Assembly: GCF_014201315.1 (NCBI RefSeq)
Contig: NZ_JACHDY010000001.1
Span: forward strand, 682,001 to 746,000
Direction: 5' to 3'
From: Edaphobacter lichenicola
Lineage (GTDB): Bacteria > Acidobacteriota > Terriglobia > Terriglobales > Acidobacteriaceae
Length of the DNA stretch: 64,000 bases
The notes under the pieces are model-generated. The model searched no databases. It saw only the letters and a program-made list of their open reading frames with translations, and was not told the DNA's origin. Shown here in pieces: positions 1 to 9,038 of this stretch (positions are counted from its first letter, which is position 1; each line of letters begins with the position of its first letter). Position numbers and translations under genes: made by a program.

Positions 1-953
1 TCCGTAATCTCACGGTCATACCAAAGCAGAATCGACGTAAACGAAGAGTGCATCTGCCGCGCCATCTTCAACTCCAGATCGTCCTTGGTCTCCTCAAACC
101 GTCCCGCGTACTCCTCGTTCACTCGAACCGCCGGCAGCAACTTCTGCGTCTGTTCAAATGGGAGCGCCAGAATCACCGAGTCCGCCGTATACCCCGCGTC
201 AGCCGTATAAACACGCCACCGTCCATCCCCCTCCTGCACCAACCCCTCTACGCTAGCCCGAAGCCGCACCTTCCCCCCGCAAGCCTCGATCATCCGCGCC
301 TCCGCCGCATAAAACTCGCTCAGCGGAACCGTAGGTATCCCCAGCCGCCCACCCGTAGACGACTTCACAAACAGCTCATGAAACACCTTCCCCGCATATC
401 TGGTCGAGCAGTGCGCCGGACGATCATTCAACGTCGCCATCACAATCGGGCTCCAGAAGTGCCGAATCGAAAGCTCCGTCTGCTTCGTTCGTTTCAGCCA
501 GTGTTCGACGCTCTCCGTATCTTCCGCTGGATATCCACGAAAGAACTCCATCAACCCACGCGCCACCCCAACCTTGTCCTTCCACCCCAACATCGACATG
601 CCCGCAAAGCTGGGCGCGAAGTGAAACGGCGCCGGCAGATCGCTCGTCACAATCGTGCTTGCATTTCCATTCGGCTCGAGAAAAGTTTGCTCGTCATACC
701 ACCGAATCTTCCCCGCAGTCCCCGCCTGCTCGCAAAGTTCAATCAGGTTCGTGCAGCATCCCAGCAGCACATGCTGCGAGTCCACCACCTCCCCCAGCGC
801 AGGATGCTCATACGAATAAGCTCTCCCACCCACATAAGGCTTACGTTCAAGAACAGTTACAGACTTCCCCGCCCTCACCAGCGCACTCGCCGCAGCCAGT
901 CCCGCCGCACCAGCTCCAACAACAATCACATCGCTATGTTCCGCGCCGCTCAC
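1..953 (-). CDS. hpnE: Hydroxysqualene dehydroxylase HpnE (squalene-associated FAD-dependent desaturase), C-terminus outside window
   Basis: The reading frame is open from a GTG at 953 to the left edge, 317 codons, so the gene is partial; family members are usually about 420-450 residues. The N-terminus has a dinucleotide-binding motif, VIVVGAGAAGLAAA, followed by a VLERKPYVGGRAYS segment, as in amine-oxidase/phytoene-desaturase-type FAD enzymes. The GTG overlaps the hpnD stop as GTGA, which argues for this start and for translational coupling. In the family, HpnE reduces hydroxysqualene, made by HpnC, to squalene. The assignment rests on the FAD fold plus the immediate hpnC-hpnD context; a generic FAD oxidoreductase is the alternative. 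Confidence 0.9.
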   Translation of the reverse strand, partial: MSGAEHSDVIVVGAGAAGLAAASALVRAGKSVTVLERKPYVGGRAYSYEHPALGEVVDSQHVLLGCCTNLIELCEQAGTAGKIRWYDEQTFLEPNGNASTIVTSDLPAPFHFAPSFAGMSMLGWKDKVGVARGLMEFFRGYPAEDTESVEHWLKRTKQTELSIRHFWSPIVMATLNDRPAHCSTRYAGKVFHELFVKSSTGGRLGIPTVPLSEFYAAEARMIEACGGKVRLRASVEGLVQEGDGRWRVYTADAGYTADSVILALPFEQTQKLLPAVRVNEEYAGRFEETKDDLELKMARQMHSSFTSILLWYDREIT

Positions 954-1888
954 AAGACCATCCGGTTGCGCACAGCCATCCCCATCCCCTGCGCCAGGAT
1001 CAGCAGCTTCCGCGAGGTCGGCACACTCACGCGCTCTGAAAACACATCGTAGTTCTTCGCCATAATCCGCTCCAGCAGCCCGCGATAGATCGTCACCAGC
1101 ACCCACAACGCCGCGCGACTATCCTTGTCGATCAGCGGCAGCAGCTCCTCCGCCGCAGCGTAATAAACCAGTGCCCGCGCCGCCTCCTGCGCCAACAGGC
1201 TCCGCACCACCTTCGTCTCAGCCTCTCGGCGAACCACCTGCAGCAGCTGCTTCACTTCAACCCTGCCCGCAGTCAGATCCTCCATCGGAAGATAGATCCG
1301 TCCACGCTCCGCATCCTCACTCACGTCCCGCAAAATATTGGTCAACTGGAACGCAACGCCAGTCTTCTCCGCCAGCATCTCAGCCCGTGGATCGCTATAC
1401 CCAAAGATGCGAATGCAAACCAGCCCCACCACCGAAGCAACCAGATAGCAGTAGCGATACAGCCCCTCAAAATCCTCGTACACCTGCAGCGTCTGCGTTT
1501 TATCTGCAACCGTATCGGTTACAAGCACCACATCGGCCTGCGACTCTTCGAGGTCCATCGTCGTACCCCGCACCAGATCCTCCAGCAGCGCATCCGGAAT
1601 CGCAAACCTCTTCTGCGTATCGTTCAACGCCACAAAGACCGGATCCTCCGACACCCCGCTCCGCCGCGCCTCACGCCACGCACCCAGCCACGCCGACATC
1701 ACCACGCGCCGCTCCACCACCGGCATCGTCTCTTCATCGGAGATATCGTCTGCCCGCCGCATAAACGCATACACCGCGCACATTGCATCTCGCTTATGAT
1801 CCGGCAGCACGCGAAACGAGTAGTAAAAGTTCTTCGCCTCCCGCTGCGCAATCTCCGTGCACACGGCATAAGCCTCAACAATCGTCAC
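950..1888 (-). CDS. hpnD: Presqualene diphosphate synthase HpnD
   Basis: A 312-residue trans-isoprenyl diphosphate synthase. Both aspartate-rich motifs are present: DDISDE near residues 47-52 and DVSED near 188-192, followed by RGRIYLP, which bind the Mg-diphosphate of farnesyl-PP. In hopanoid producers HpnD condenses two farnesyl-PP to presqualene-PP, the substrate of HpnC. The start is a GTG overlapping the hpnC stop as GTGA, and the end overlaps the hpnE start in the same way, so the three genes are coupled. Phytoene synthase is the main alternative from sequence alone; the hpnC and hpnE neighbours decide for HpnD. Confidence 0.92.
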   Translation of the reverse strand: MTIVEAYAVCTEIAQREAKNFYYSFRVLPDHKRDAMCAVYAFMRRADDISDEETMPVVERRVVMSAWLGAWREARRSGVSEDPVFVALNDTQKRFAIPDALLEDLVRGTTMDLEESQADVVLVTDTVADKTQTLQVYEDFEGLYRYCYLVASVVGLVCIRIFGYSDPRAEMLAEKTGVAFQLTNILRDVSEDAERGRIYLPMEDLTAGRVEVKQLLQVVRREAETKVVRSLLAQEAARALVYYAAAEELLPLIDKDSRAALWVLVTIYRGLLERIMAKNYDVFSERVSVPTSRKLLILAQGMGMAVRNRMVL

Positions 1889-2826
1889 GAGGCCATCCCC
1901 GCGCTCAGCTTGCCCACAAGCGCCTCGATCAGCAGACCCGCCTTCCGCGTCTTCGATACCACCGGTCTTCCGCGCAGCACATCAAAATCCTGCCTCGTAA
2001 TGCCGTTCAGAATCGCCTCTCCGCCCTTACGAAACAGATCAAGCACTACCTTCAACTCTTTATCCACATGCTGGCTGATCTCCCCACCCTCCAGCAGCAT
2101 CGCCCGCGTCCGCACCACCAGCTCCTGCATCATCCCGCGAAACTCCGGTGTAAACACCCGCCCCTCGATCTGCCCCTCGTCCACCCCGAACCGCACCATC
2201 GACTCCGCAGGAAGATACCGTCGCCCCCGTTCCTTATCCTCCACCACATCCTGCCAGAAGTTCGCCAGCTGCAGCGCCGTACAAACCTTGTCCGACATCA
2301 ACGCCCGTGCCTCATCCGTATACCCGCACACCCAAAGCACCAGCCGTCCCACCGGATTCGCCGAGTAGTGCGAGTACTCCAGCAACTCCGCCCAGCTCTC
2401 ATACTCCGTCTTGTACTGATCCATCCGAAACGCATGCAGCAGATCCAGAAAGAGCTGTCGCGGCGGATCGCACTCGCGAATCGTCTCCCGCAGCGCCACA
2501 AACACCGGATGCATCGACCGCTCCGGCGCGTCGTAGCACTCCTCCAGCATCGCGCCCCAGGTGTTCAGCAGACGAGTCGCCACCTCGCGATCCTCCACCT
2601 CATCCCCCAGATCATCGGCCACCCGGCAGTACGCGTAGATGCTCTCGAAGTGCGGCCTCACCTTCGCCGGAAGAAAAAAGGTCGCCACATGAAAGTTCTC
2701 ATAGTGTGACGTCGCCAGCTCCCTGCACCAGGCCCGCGCCTCGGCGAGAGTCGGCCGCTCCAACGGTGTCAGGTACTCGAGCGGAGCCCCCAGCAGCGCA
2801 TGCTGCATCGCAGTCGTGTCGTTCAC
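1885..2826 (-). CDS. hpnC: Hydroxysqualene synthase HpnC
   Basis: A second squalene/phytoene synthase-fold protein, 313 residues from the GTG at 2826. It has the motifs RVADDLGDE and QDVVEDKERGRRYLP. HpnC converts presqualene-PP to hydroxysqualene. The frame stays open upstream to 2952, but that would run well into the preceding dehydrogenase. The GTG at 2826 overlaps that gene's TGA as GTGA, the same junction seen at hpnC/hpnD and hpnD/hpnE; ATG at 2808 is the other candidate. HpnC and HpnD are paralogues; this one is HpnC by its first position and by the HYENFHVA segment near its N-terminus. I am less sure which is which than that both belong to this pathway. Confidence 0.9.
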   Translation of the reverse strand: MNDTTAMQHALLGAPLEYLTPLERPTLAEARAWCRELATSHYENFHVATFFLPAKVRPHFESIYAYCRVADDLGDEVEDREVATRLLNTWGAMLEECYDAPERSMHPVFVALRETIRECDPPRQLFLDLLHAFRMDQYKTEYESWAELLEYSHYSANPVGRLVLWVCGYTDEARALMSDKVCTALQLANFWQDVVEDKERGRRYLPAESMVRFGVDEGQIEGRVFTPEFRGMMQELVVRTRAMLLEGGEISQHVDKELKVVLDLFRKGGEAILNGITRQDFDVLRGRPVVSKTRKAGLLIEALVGKLSAGMAS

Positions 2827-3890
2827 CTCGGCCCCCCAGCGGGAAAGACTGCCGTCTTGATATCCCGCGCACTTCCATTCCGATGCATCATCCCCGCAAA
2901 GATCGCCGGCACCTCGTCCAGTCCCGCCCGCCCCGTAATGTACTCCGCGCATTTGAACCGCCCGCTCGTCACCAGCTCGAATGCCGTCCTGCAGGTCGCC
3001 GGCGTATGGTGAAAGCTCGCCTTCAACGTGATATCTCCGTAGTGCAGCCGGTTAGTATCCAGCTTTACCTTCGTCCCGCTCGGCGGACCCCCAAAGAAGT
3101 TCACCACCCCACCCTTCCGCACCATATCCACTCCCCACTCCCACGTCGCCGGGGCGGCCACAGCTTCGATCACAATATCCGCGCCTCTTCCCGCAGGAGT
3201 CAGAGCACGCGTGGCCGCCACCACATCCGGCACCGCTCCAATATGAACCACCTCACGCGCGCCAAACAACTTCGCCGCACCTATCTGGTCCTCGCGCTTC
3301 ACCACCGCAATCACCTCTACCCCTGCGATCTCCGCGGCATGCATAAACATCAACCCGATCGGCCCTGCTCCGATCACCACCATCGTGTCCCCGGCCCGCG
3401 TTCCACTCTCCTCCAGCCCGCGCACCACGCAAGCCAGCGGCTCGGTCAGCGCCGCAAACTCCAGCGGAACCCCCTCCGGCACAATTAACGTATTCTTCTC
3501 GACGATCCGCGCCGGAATCCGAATAAACTCCGCATACGCCCCATTGTTGAACAAAAGGTCTTCACACAGATTCTGCTGCCCATGCCTGCAAAAAAAACAG
3601 ACATCGCAAGGAGCCGAGTTCAAAGCCACCACCCGGTCTCCGACTTTGAACGCCGTCACCCCGGCACCCACCTCCTCCACCACCCCCGCCAGCTCATGTC
3701 CGAACGGCATCGGAGGCTTCAGCATCTTGGCATGGTAGCCTCGCCGATAGACCTTCAAATCCGTCCCACAGGTCAGCGCCGCGCCCACCCGCACCACCAG
3801 CTCTCCGGCGCCGGCCTGCGGTATCGCCACGCGTTCCAGCCGCAGATCTTCCTTGCCGTACAACACCGCCGCCGTCATCTCAGCTTTCAC
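2823..3890 (-). CDS. Zinc-dependent medium-chain alcohol dehydrogenase (sorbitol/threonine dehydrogenase type)
   Basis: A 355-residue MDR dehydrogenase. The catalytic zinc site is visible as LTCGTD and FGHELAG, the structural zinc site as four cysteines in a C-x2-C-x2-C-x7-C pattern (CDVCFFCRHGQQNLC), and the NAD(P)-binding Rossmann motif as VVIGAGPIGL. The start is a GTG at 3890; an in-frame ATG at 3878 is also possible. It is the first gene of the hpnCDE transcription unit and overlaps hpnC by four bases, so it is co-translated with squalene synthesis. Its substrate cannot be told from the sequence; a role in hopanoid or isoprenoid alcohol metabolism is only an inference from position. Confidence 0.85.
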   Translation of the reverse strand: MKAEMTAAVLYGKEDLRLERVAIPQAGAGELVVRVGAALTCGTDLKVYRRGYHAKMLKPPMPFGHELAGVVEEVGAGVTAFKVGDRVVALNSAPCDVCFFCRHGQQNLCEDLLFNNGAYAEFIRIPARIVEKNTLIVPEGVPLEFAALTEPLACVVRGLEESGTRAGDTMVVIGAGPIGLMFMHAAEIAGVEVIAVVKREDQIGAAKLFGAREVVHIGAVPDVVAATRALTPAGRGADIVIEAVAAPATWEWGVDMVRKGGVVNFFGGPPSGTKVKLDTNRLHYGDITLKASFHHTPATCRTAFELVTSGRFKCAEYITGRAGLDEVPAIFAGMMHRNGSARDIKTAVFPAGGPR

Positions 3891-4006
3891 TCTTCTATCT
3901 TCTCATTCCCGACCGGATTGGTGCACATTTCGCCATCCCTCAAATCCTTCAAGAACATGCAATCCTCGCCGCCGCCCCAGCATCTGATAGTCTGAGCCAC
4001 ATAAAC

Positions 4007-4786
4007 ATGCCCTTTGTCTCCCCAGAGATCTTCGCCAAGGAAAGGCTCGCCGCGATCCAGGACTACTCCATCCTGTCCTGGCGGGCCGTCGTCAACCTCT
4101 TCAGCAAGCCGCGCTATCTGGCCGACATCTACACCCAGATGGACTACATCGGCGTCGGCTCCATGCCCATCGTCGTCCTCACCGGCTTCTTCACCGGCTG
4201 CGTCCTTGCCCTCCAGTCCGCCACCTCGCTCGAGGCCTTCGGCTCCGTCAGCCTCACCGGCAACCTCGTCGCCCTCTCCATGGTCAAAGAGCTCGGCCCC
4301 GTCCTCACCGGCCTCATGGTCTCCGGCCGCAACGCCTCCGGCATGGCCTCCGAGATCGGCTCCATGAAGGTCACCGAGCAGATCGACGCCATGCGCGCCC
4401 TCGGCACCGACCCCCTCCGCAAGCTCGTCACCCCCCGCCTCTACGCCACCATCTTCATGCTCTTCTTCCTCACCATCATGTCCGACGCCTGCGGAATCGC
4501 CGGCGGCGCGCTCGTCAGCGTAGCCCTCCTCGGACTCAACGCCTCCTCCTACTTCCACAACTCCTACCGCGCCCTCGCGTACGGAGACGTCGTCCAGGGC
4601 CTCACCAAGCCCCTCTTCTCCGGCTTCATCATCGCCACCGTCGGCTGCTACTTCGGCATGAACACCAAAGGCGGCACCCAAGGCGTCGGCAAAGCCACCA
4701 CCCAGGCCGTCGTCGTCTCCTCGGTCTTCATCATCATCGTCGACCTACTCGTCACCCGCGCCATGATCGGCGTCTTCGGCAGGTAA
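4007..4786 (+). CDS. mlaE: MlaE-family ABC transporter permease
   Basis: A 259-residue polytopic protein of the MlaE/permease family. The core carries the typical region: a transmembrane segment VVLTGFFTGCVLALQSA, then LVALSMVKELGPVLTGLM and the EQIDAMRALGTDP cytoplasmic loop that contacts the ATPase. Known family members move phospholipids or other lipids between the inner and outer membranes. It is followed 19 bases later by its ATPase, so the two form an operon. No MlaD-type substrate-binding gene follows before the next gene, which is on the opposite strand. It is divergent from the hopanoid operon, with a 116-base spacer. Confidence 0.93.
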   Translation: MPFVSPEIFAKERLAAIQDYSILSWRAVVNLFSKPRYLADIYTQMDYIGVGSMPIVVLTGFFTGCVLALQSATSLEAFGSVSLTGNLVALSMVKELGPVLTGLMVSGRNASGMASEIGSMKVTEQIDAMRALGTDPLRKLVTPRLYATIFMLFFLTIMSDACGIAGGALVSVALLGLNASSYFHNSYRALAYGDVVQGLTKPLFSGFIIATVGCYFGMNTKGGTQGVGKATTQAVVVSSVFIIIVDLLVTRAMIGVFGR

Positions 4787-4805
4787 AGGCAGCAATCACA
4801 CTCCA

Positions 4806-5648
4806 ATGGCAGACCTCGCCCAATCCGGCTCCGCAACCCTCGAGCAGCAGCCCGACTCGCAGGAGCCCATCGTAGTCGTCGACGACGTCTCCATCATCTT
4901 CGACGTAAAGCCCGTCCTCCAGAACGTCTCCTTCACCGTCCAGCGTGGCGAAACCCGCATCATCCTCGGCCCCGCCGGCGGCGGAAAATCCGTCCTCCTC
5001 AAACTCATCAACGGCCTCCTCAAGCCCGACACCGGCTCCATCCACGTCTTCGGCCACAACGTCTCCACCATGCGCGAGACCGAGCTCTTCAAGCTCCGCA
5101 GCCGCATCGGCATGGTCTTTCAGGAGTCAGCCCTCTTCGACTCCATCTCCGTCGGCGACAACGTCTCCTACCGCCTCCACGAAGACCACATCCCCGAAGA
5201 AGAAGCGCACGCCCGCGTCATCGAAGCCCTCCGCTTCGTCGAGCTCGAAAACACCATAGAAAAATTCCCCTCCGAGCTCTCCGGTGGAATGCGTCGCCGC
5301 GTCTCCATCGCCCGCGCCATCATCACCAACCCCGACCTCATCCTCTACGACTCCCCCACCGGCGGCCTCGACCCCATCACCTCCACCACCATCATCGACC
5401 TCGTCATCAAGCAGCGCGACGTCACCCACACCACCTCGCTCGTCATCACCCACCGCATCCAGGACGCCTACCTCCTCGCCCGCAGCCGCTTCAACACCCA
5501 GACCGGCAAAGTCGAACAGATCCCCAACAACGGCATCGACGACAGCACAAAGTTCCTCGTCCTCAACGAGGGCAAAGTCGTCTTCGACGGCACCACCGAA
5601 GAGCTAGTCCACTCCACCGACCCCTGGCTCAGAGAGTACCTCTCCTGA
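4806..5648 (+). CDS. mlaF: MlaF-family ABC transporter ATP-binding protein
   Basis: A 280-residue ABC ATPase with Walker A GPAGGGKS near residue 57, a Q-loop in MVFQESALF, the signature LSGGMRRR and the D-loop GLDP. The Walker B segment reads LILYDSPTGGLDP: the catalytic glutamate that normally follows the aspartate is serine. The final H-loop histidine is present in VITHR. It is the partner of the MlaE permease just upstream. The C-terminal 60 residues beyond the H-loop are longer than in a minimal ABC ATPase. It is assigned to lipid transport by family and partner. Confidence 0.92.
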   Translation: MADLAQSGSATLEQQPDSQEPIVVVDDVSIIFDVKPVLQNVSFTVQRGETRIILGPAGGGKSVLLKLINGLLKPDTGSIHVFGHNVSTMRETELFKLRSRIGMVFQESALFDSISVGDNVSYRLHEDHIPEEEAHARVIEALRFVELENTIEKFPSELSGGMRRRVSIARAIITNPDLILYDSPTGGLDPITSTTIIDLVIKQRDVTHTTSLVITHRIQDAYLLARSRFNTQTGKVEQIPNNGIDDSTKFLVLNEGKVVFDGTTEELVHSTDPWLREYLS

Positions 5649-5696
5649 CCAGCCTCGATCTTTTGCACAAGACCGAAGCGATAAGCAGCGCGCCGC

Positions 5697-6932
5697 TCAA
5701 CTGTTGTGAGCCGCCGCCGGAATCAGCATCTTATTCTCCGCAAACACCGCATCATGTGCGACCGAGCACGCAATCGCCGCGCGAAACCCACACTGCACAT
5801 CGGCAAAGATCGAATGCTCCCCACGCACCGCTTCCACAAACGAGCGAGCCGCCGCCAGCGTCGGGTCCTCCGAACTAGCCACCACAACCTTCTCGCCCGG
5901 CCCGCGATACGGCATCTCGCCCGCAGTCGAATACGACGCCCCCGTCACCACGCCACGCTCGACGACGGTCTTGCCCTCTGCCTGATCGGCCGTCGGTTTA
6001 TTCGAACGATTCTTCTCGAAGTACATCGTCGCGTCTTCGATCGTGATCTGCACGCTCCCCGCCGTGCCATAGATCCATAACTCACACCCAACCTTCGCAT
6101 TATCCGTAATCGAAGAGAAGACCAGCCGCCGCCCTTGAGAGTAGTTAAAAACCGACTGCACATTGTCCCCAACCGTACGTCCATCGTGATATCGGCAGAT
6201 GCTGTTAGTCCCAATCACGCTCTCAGGCTGTTCGCCAAAGACCCAGTTCGCCATATCGATATGATGCGAGCCCAGCTCCGTGCCCAGCCCGCCCGAGCTC
6301 TCGCGATACAAACGCCAGTTGATCAGGCGCTCCAGCTTTCCGTCCGGATCAGGCGAAGGAACACTCCGCCGCCAATCGCCGTTGCGATGCCAGTAGGCGT
6401 AAACGTGGGTCGGCGTTCCAATCTCGCCGGCATGCACACGGCGTATCGCCTCCCGCACCCATGAGGCATAGCGGTACTCATGGCCGATCTGGAAGAGAAC
6501 CTTGTTGCGAGTCACCGCGTCGAGAATGTTCTGATTGTCGTCCACCGTGAAGCCCAGCGCCTTCTCTCCATAGATCGCTCGACCCGTCTTCGCAGCGGCA
6601 ATCACATGGTCCGCGTGACACGCCACCGGCGAGGCAATCATCACGGCGTCGATATCGTTGCGCGCCAGCAACTCGTTGTAGTCAGCTGTATGTTGCACCT
6701 CTTTGCCCACCAGGCGATTCACCTGCTCGTAGCGCGGAGGATAGATATCGCAGATGGCCTCGACCGAAACTCCGGGCACACGCAGGAATTGGCGAAGGTT
6801 CTCCTGTCCTCTGCTGCCCGCGCCGATAACACCCAGTCGAACAGGTTTCACCGCCGGCACCGCGGCACGGGCGATTGTGGTTGAGGCAAGAGCAGCAGCG
6901 GAGGCGGATTGTAGAAAGTCACGACGGTTCAT
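5697..6932 (-). CDS. Gfo/Idh/MocA-family oxidoreductase with Tat signal
   Basis: A 411-residue protein. The N-terminus MNRRDFLQSASAAALAS is a twin-arginine signal, so export as a folded protein is expected. A Rossmann NAD(P)-binding segment follows, RLGVIGAGSRGQENLR. The usual EKP motif of the family reads EKALG here, keeping the lysine but losing the proline. Downstream, GGLGTELGSHHIDMANWVFG matches the C-terminal substrate-binding domain with its histidine pair. Such exported members in Acidobacteria often act on sugars or sugar acids, but the substrate is not evident. It is the last gene of a minus-strand run with apbE (40-base gap) and the flavin reductase-like gene. Confidence 0.88.
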   Translation of the reverse strand: MNRRDFLQSASAAALASTTIARAAVPAVKPVRLGVIGAGSRGQENLRQFLRVPGVSVEAICDIYPPRYEQVNRLVGKEVQHTADYNELLARNDIDAVMIASPVACHADHVIAAAKTGRAIYGEKALGFTVDDNQNILDAVTRNKVLFQIGHEYRYASWVREAIRRVHAGEIGTPTHVYAYWHRNGDWRRSVPSPDPDGKLERLINWRLYRESSGGLGTELGSHHIDMANWVFGEQPESVIGTNSICRYHDGRTVGDNVQSVFNYSQGRRLVFSSITDNAKVGCELWIYGTAGSVQITIEDATMYFEKNRSNKPTADQAEGKTVVERGVVTGASYSTAGEMPYRGPGEKVVVASSEDPTLAAARSFVEAVRGEHSIFADVQCGFRAAIACSVAHDAVFAENKMLIPAAAHNS

Positions 6933-6972
6933 AGTTGGCCTTGGAATCTAAAGCAGTTTAAGAAAGCACAGT

Positions 6973-8028
6973 TCAGAGAGCACAATGTGTTGAGTCGACC
7001 GAGCTGGTCCATTGAAAGGTGGTACAGCGTGCAGCCTCCGCATCGTTCGCATCATAGGAGACGATCAAAGCGTGAGCGTCAGGCGCAAAGGCCTTAAGCG
7101 TGGCAACACTCTGCTCCGGTGTTTCAACAAAGACAACGTTCGAGAGCGCGTCGCTAGCGGTCGCCGAAGGCGCGACAACGCTCACCTGTATTCTGCCCTC
7201 CACCGGACGCATCGTACGCGGGTCCATGATGTGGCAGTAACGATGACCAGCCACCGTGAAGTTCTTCTGACTGCAATCTGCGCTCGAGAGCGAGGTATCC
7301 CGCAGCGTAATCACCGAAAGCGTCTTCTGCGAAGGCAACGGCCCCGGAACGACCACACGCCATCCAGTCTTGTGCGGCGGAGCGCCCAGCGCGTACACGG
7401 TGCTGCTTCCCGCCGAAAGCATCGCCGCCCTGATGTGATCGGCACGTAGAATGCGAACCGCCGCATCCACAGCAAAACCCTTGCCGATACCGCCCGGATC
7501 GAGCTCAATGCCCGGCGAGGTGAACTGCACCGTGCGTGCCGCCGGATCAAGCTTCACCTTCTCCCAACCCGTTACCGCACGAAGATCTTCAAGCTCTGCG
7601 TCCATCGGAATACGTCCATCGTAACGGAAAAACCCCCAGGCCTTCATCAGGCGGCCCACCGTAATATCGAAGGCCCCGTTGCTGGCCCGGCTCCAGTGCT
7701 CGGACTGCTCTAAAAAATCCATCATCTCCGGATCAGTCGTCACAGCGCCAGCGCCGGCGTTCTGGGCGTTCTGATTGATCCGTGACAGCTCGCTCGACTC
7801 GCGATAGTTCGAGAGCAGCTGCTCAATACGGTCGACCTCGTCGAAGACCTCCTCGGACGCAGCCGCCGCAGCCGCAGGGCTTGCGCTGTAGAGATACAAC
7901 GTAAACTCTGTGCCCATCGCAGGATGCGTCGTAGTAAACAGCCTGAGCGGCGACGGCGCAGCCCCGACCGCCAGTGGTGTCACGCTCAGAGTGATCGCAA
8001 GCCAGCCAACTGCCAGCCAGCGCTTCAT
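6973..8028 (-). CDS. apbE: FAD:protein FMN transferase (ApbE family)
   Basis: A 351-residue exported protein: MKRWLAVGWLAITLSV followed by a small-residue stretch ending near AVGAAPS looks like a signal peptide. The ApbE core is present: HPAMGTEFTLYLY, NGAFDITVGRLMKAWGFF, LDPGGIGKGFAVD and the metal-binding end SSADCSQ and HIMDPRTM. In the family it transfers FMN from FAD to a threonine of target flavoproteins outside the cytoplasm. The frame is open to 8046, but the ATG at 8028 overlaps the stop of the upstream gene as ATGA and gives a better signal peptide, so I use it. Confidence 0.92.
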   Translation of the reverse strand: MKRWLAVGWLAITLSVTPLAVGAAPSPLRLFTTTHPAMGTEFTLYLYSASPAAAAAASEEVFDEVDRIEQLLSNYRESSELSRINQNAQNAGAGAVTTDPEMMDFLEQSEHWSRASNGAFDITVGRLMKAWGFFRYDGRIPMDAELEDLRAVTGWEKVKLDPAARTVQFTSPGIELDPGGIGKGFAVDAAVRILRADHIRAAMLSAGSSTVYALGAPPHKTGWRVVVPGPLPSQKTLSVITLRDTSLSSADCSQKNFTVAGHRYCHIMDPRTMRPVEGRIQVSVVAPSATASDALSNVVFVETPEQSVATLKAFAPDAHALIVSYDANDAEAARCTTFQWTSSVDSTHCAL

Positions 8029-8663
8029 CTCTTCCCTTTCTTCCACTCCTCATAAGGAATCCGCGGAATATTCAAAAACGAATCCCGCGTCTTCACATAA
8101 GCCCCCAGCCCATTCATCCTGCCAATCGCATGCAACTCCTCCGACAGCACATATGGCCCCGCCGGATCGACAAACTTGTCCTCAATGTAAACCGACACCA
8201 CGCGCCCCAGTACGATCCGCGACCGCCCAATCTCCATCGTCGTAAACTCTTTGCACTCGAGCGCCGCATGAGCCTGCGCAATCCTCGGCACCTTCACTAC
8301 TTGCGACGGCGCAGTAGTAAACCCGGCCATCTCCAACTCATCAAACTCCGCAGGAAAATCCGTAGCGCAGATGTTCATCTGCTGCGCGATATCCTCGGTC
8401 ACCACGTTCACCACAAACTCCCCCGTCCGCCGGATATTCCGCGCCGTATCCTTCGGCACAAAATGCTCCGACGGACGATTCATCACGCCCATTCCGATAA
8501 TCGGCGGGTCGGTACAAAGGTAGTTGTACGAGCTAAAAGGCGCAGCATTCATCCTGCCCTCTTCGTTCATGCTGGTCACCAGCGCAATCGGCCGAGGCGC
8601 AACCAAACCGATCAGCAGGTTATAGGTCTCACGCGCCTTTATCTTCTCAACATCAAAAATCAT
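8025..8663 (-). CDS. Flavin reductase-like FMN-binding split-barrel protein
   Basis: A 212-residue protein of the flavin reductase-like (DIM6/NTAB) family. The recognisable core is VAPRPIALVTSMNEEGRMNAAPFSSYN, followed by DPPIIGMGV and the RRTGEFVVNVVTED segment. A strong ribosome site, CAGGAG, lies five bases before the ATG. The gene overlaps apbE as ATGA. Pairing with an FMN transferase and a Tat-exported oxidoreductase suggests a flavin-linked redox unit, but the electron partner is unknown. It could be a flavin reductase or simply an FMN-binding protein. Confidence 0.85.
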   Translation of the reverse strand: MIFDVEKIKARETYNLLIGLVAPRPIALVTSMNEEGRMNAAPFSSYNYLCTDPPIIGMGVMNRPSEHFVPKDTARNIRRTGEFVVNVVTEDIAQQMNICATDFPAEFDELEMAGFTTAPSQVVKVPRIAQAHAALECKEFTTMEIGRSRIVLGRVVSVYIEDKFVDPAGPYVLSEELHAIGRMNGLGAYVKTRDSFLNIPRIPYEEWKKGKR

Positions 8664-8790
8664 CTTTACTCCTGGTACCCTTCAGCAGCCTAGCACCGAA
8701 TCCCAAGCGATGAGTCACTCCCCTCGAGCCGTCTCCCTGAGCGTCAAAGCTGCTCATCAAGGGTGTCGTCATCCTGAGCCCTCCACCGTC

Positions 8791-8863
8791 GTCATCCTGA
8801 GCGAAGTTGCTCACAGCACTTTGTGAGCAACGCAGTCGAAGGATTCCCGTATTCGTCTTTGCC
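8791..8863 (+). repeat. Palindromic intergenic repeat, family 1, copy a
   Basis: Begins GTCATCCTGAGCGAAG and carries a perfect hairpin, GTTGCTCACA (8806-8815) paired with TGTGAGCAAC (8822-8831). It ends in CCCGTATTCGTCTTTGC. The same architecture and end sequence recur inverted at 31686-31761 and 43647-43720, with a shortened form near 30196-30232. A truncated repeat of the first 12 bases precedes it at about 8767. Confidence 0.8.
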
Positions 8864-9038
8864 GTTGCTGTTGTTTTTAGTCCATAAGCCCGTAAAGAAC
8901 CACCGGGCAGGCCGCCCCGCCGATCCTCACAAAACCTGTCAAGCCCCAAAAACACGAAACCCCGCGCCAGACAAGGAGAATCGCGTGGCGTATGAGTTCC
9001 ACTCCAACAGCTATACTGATAACAAGATCCAAACACAC

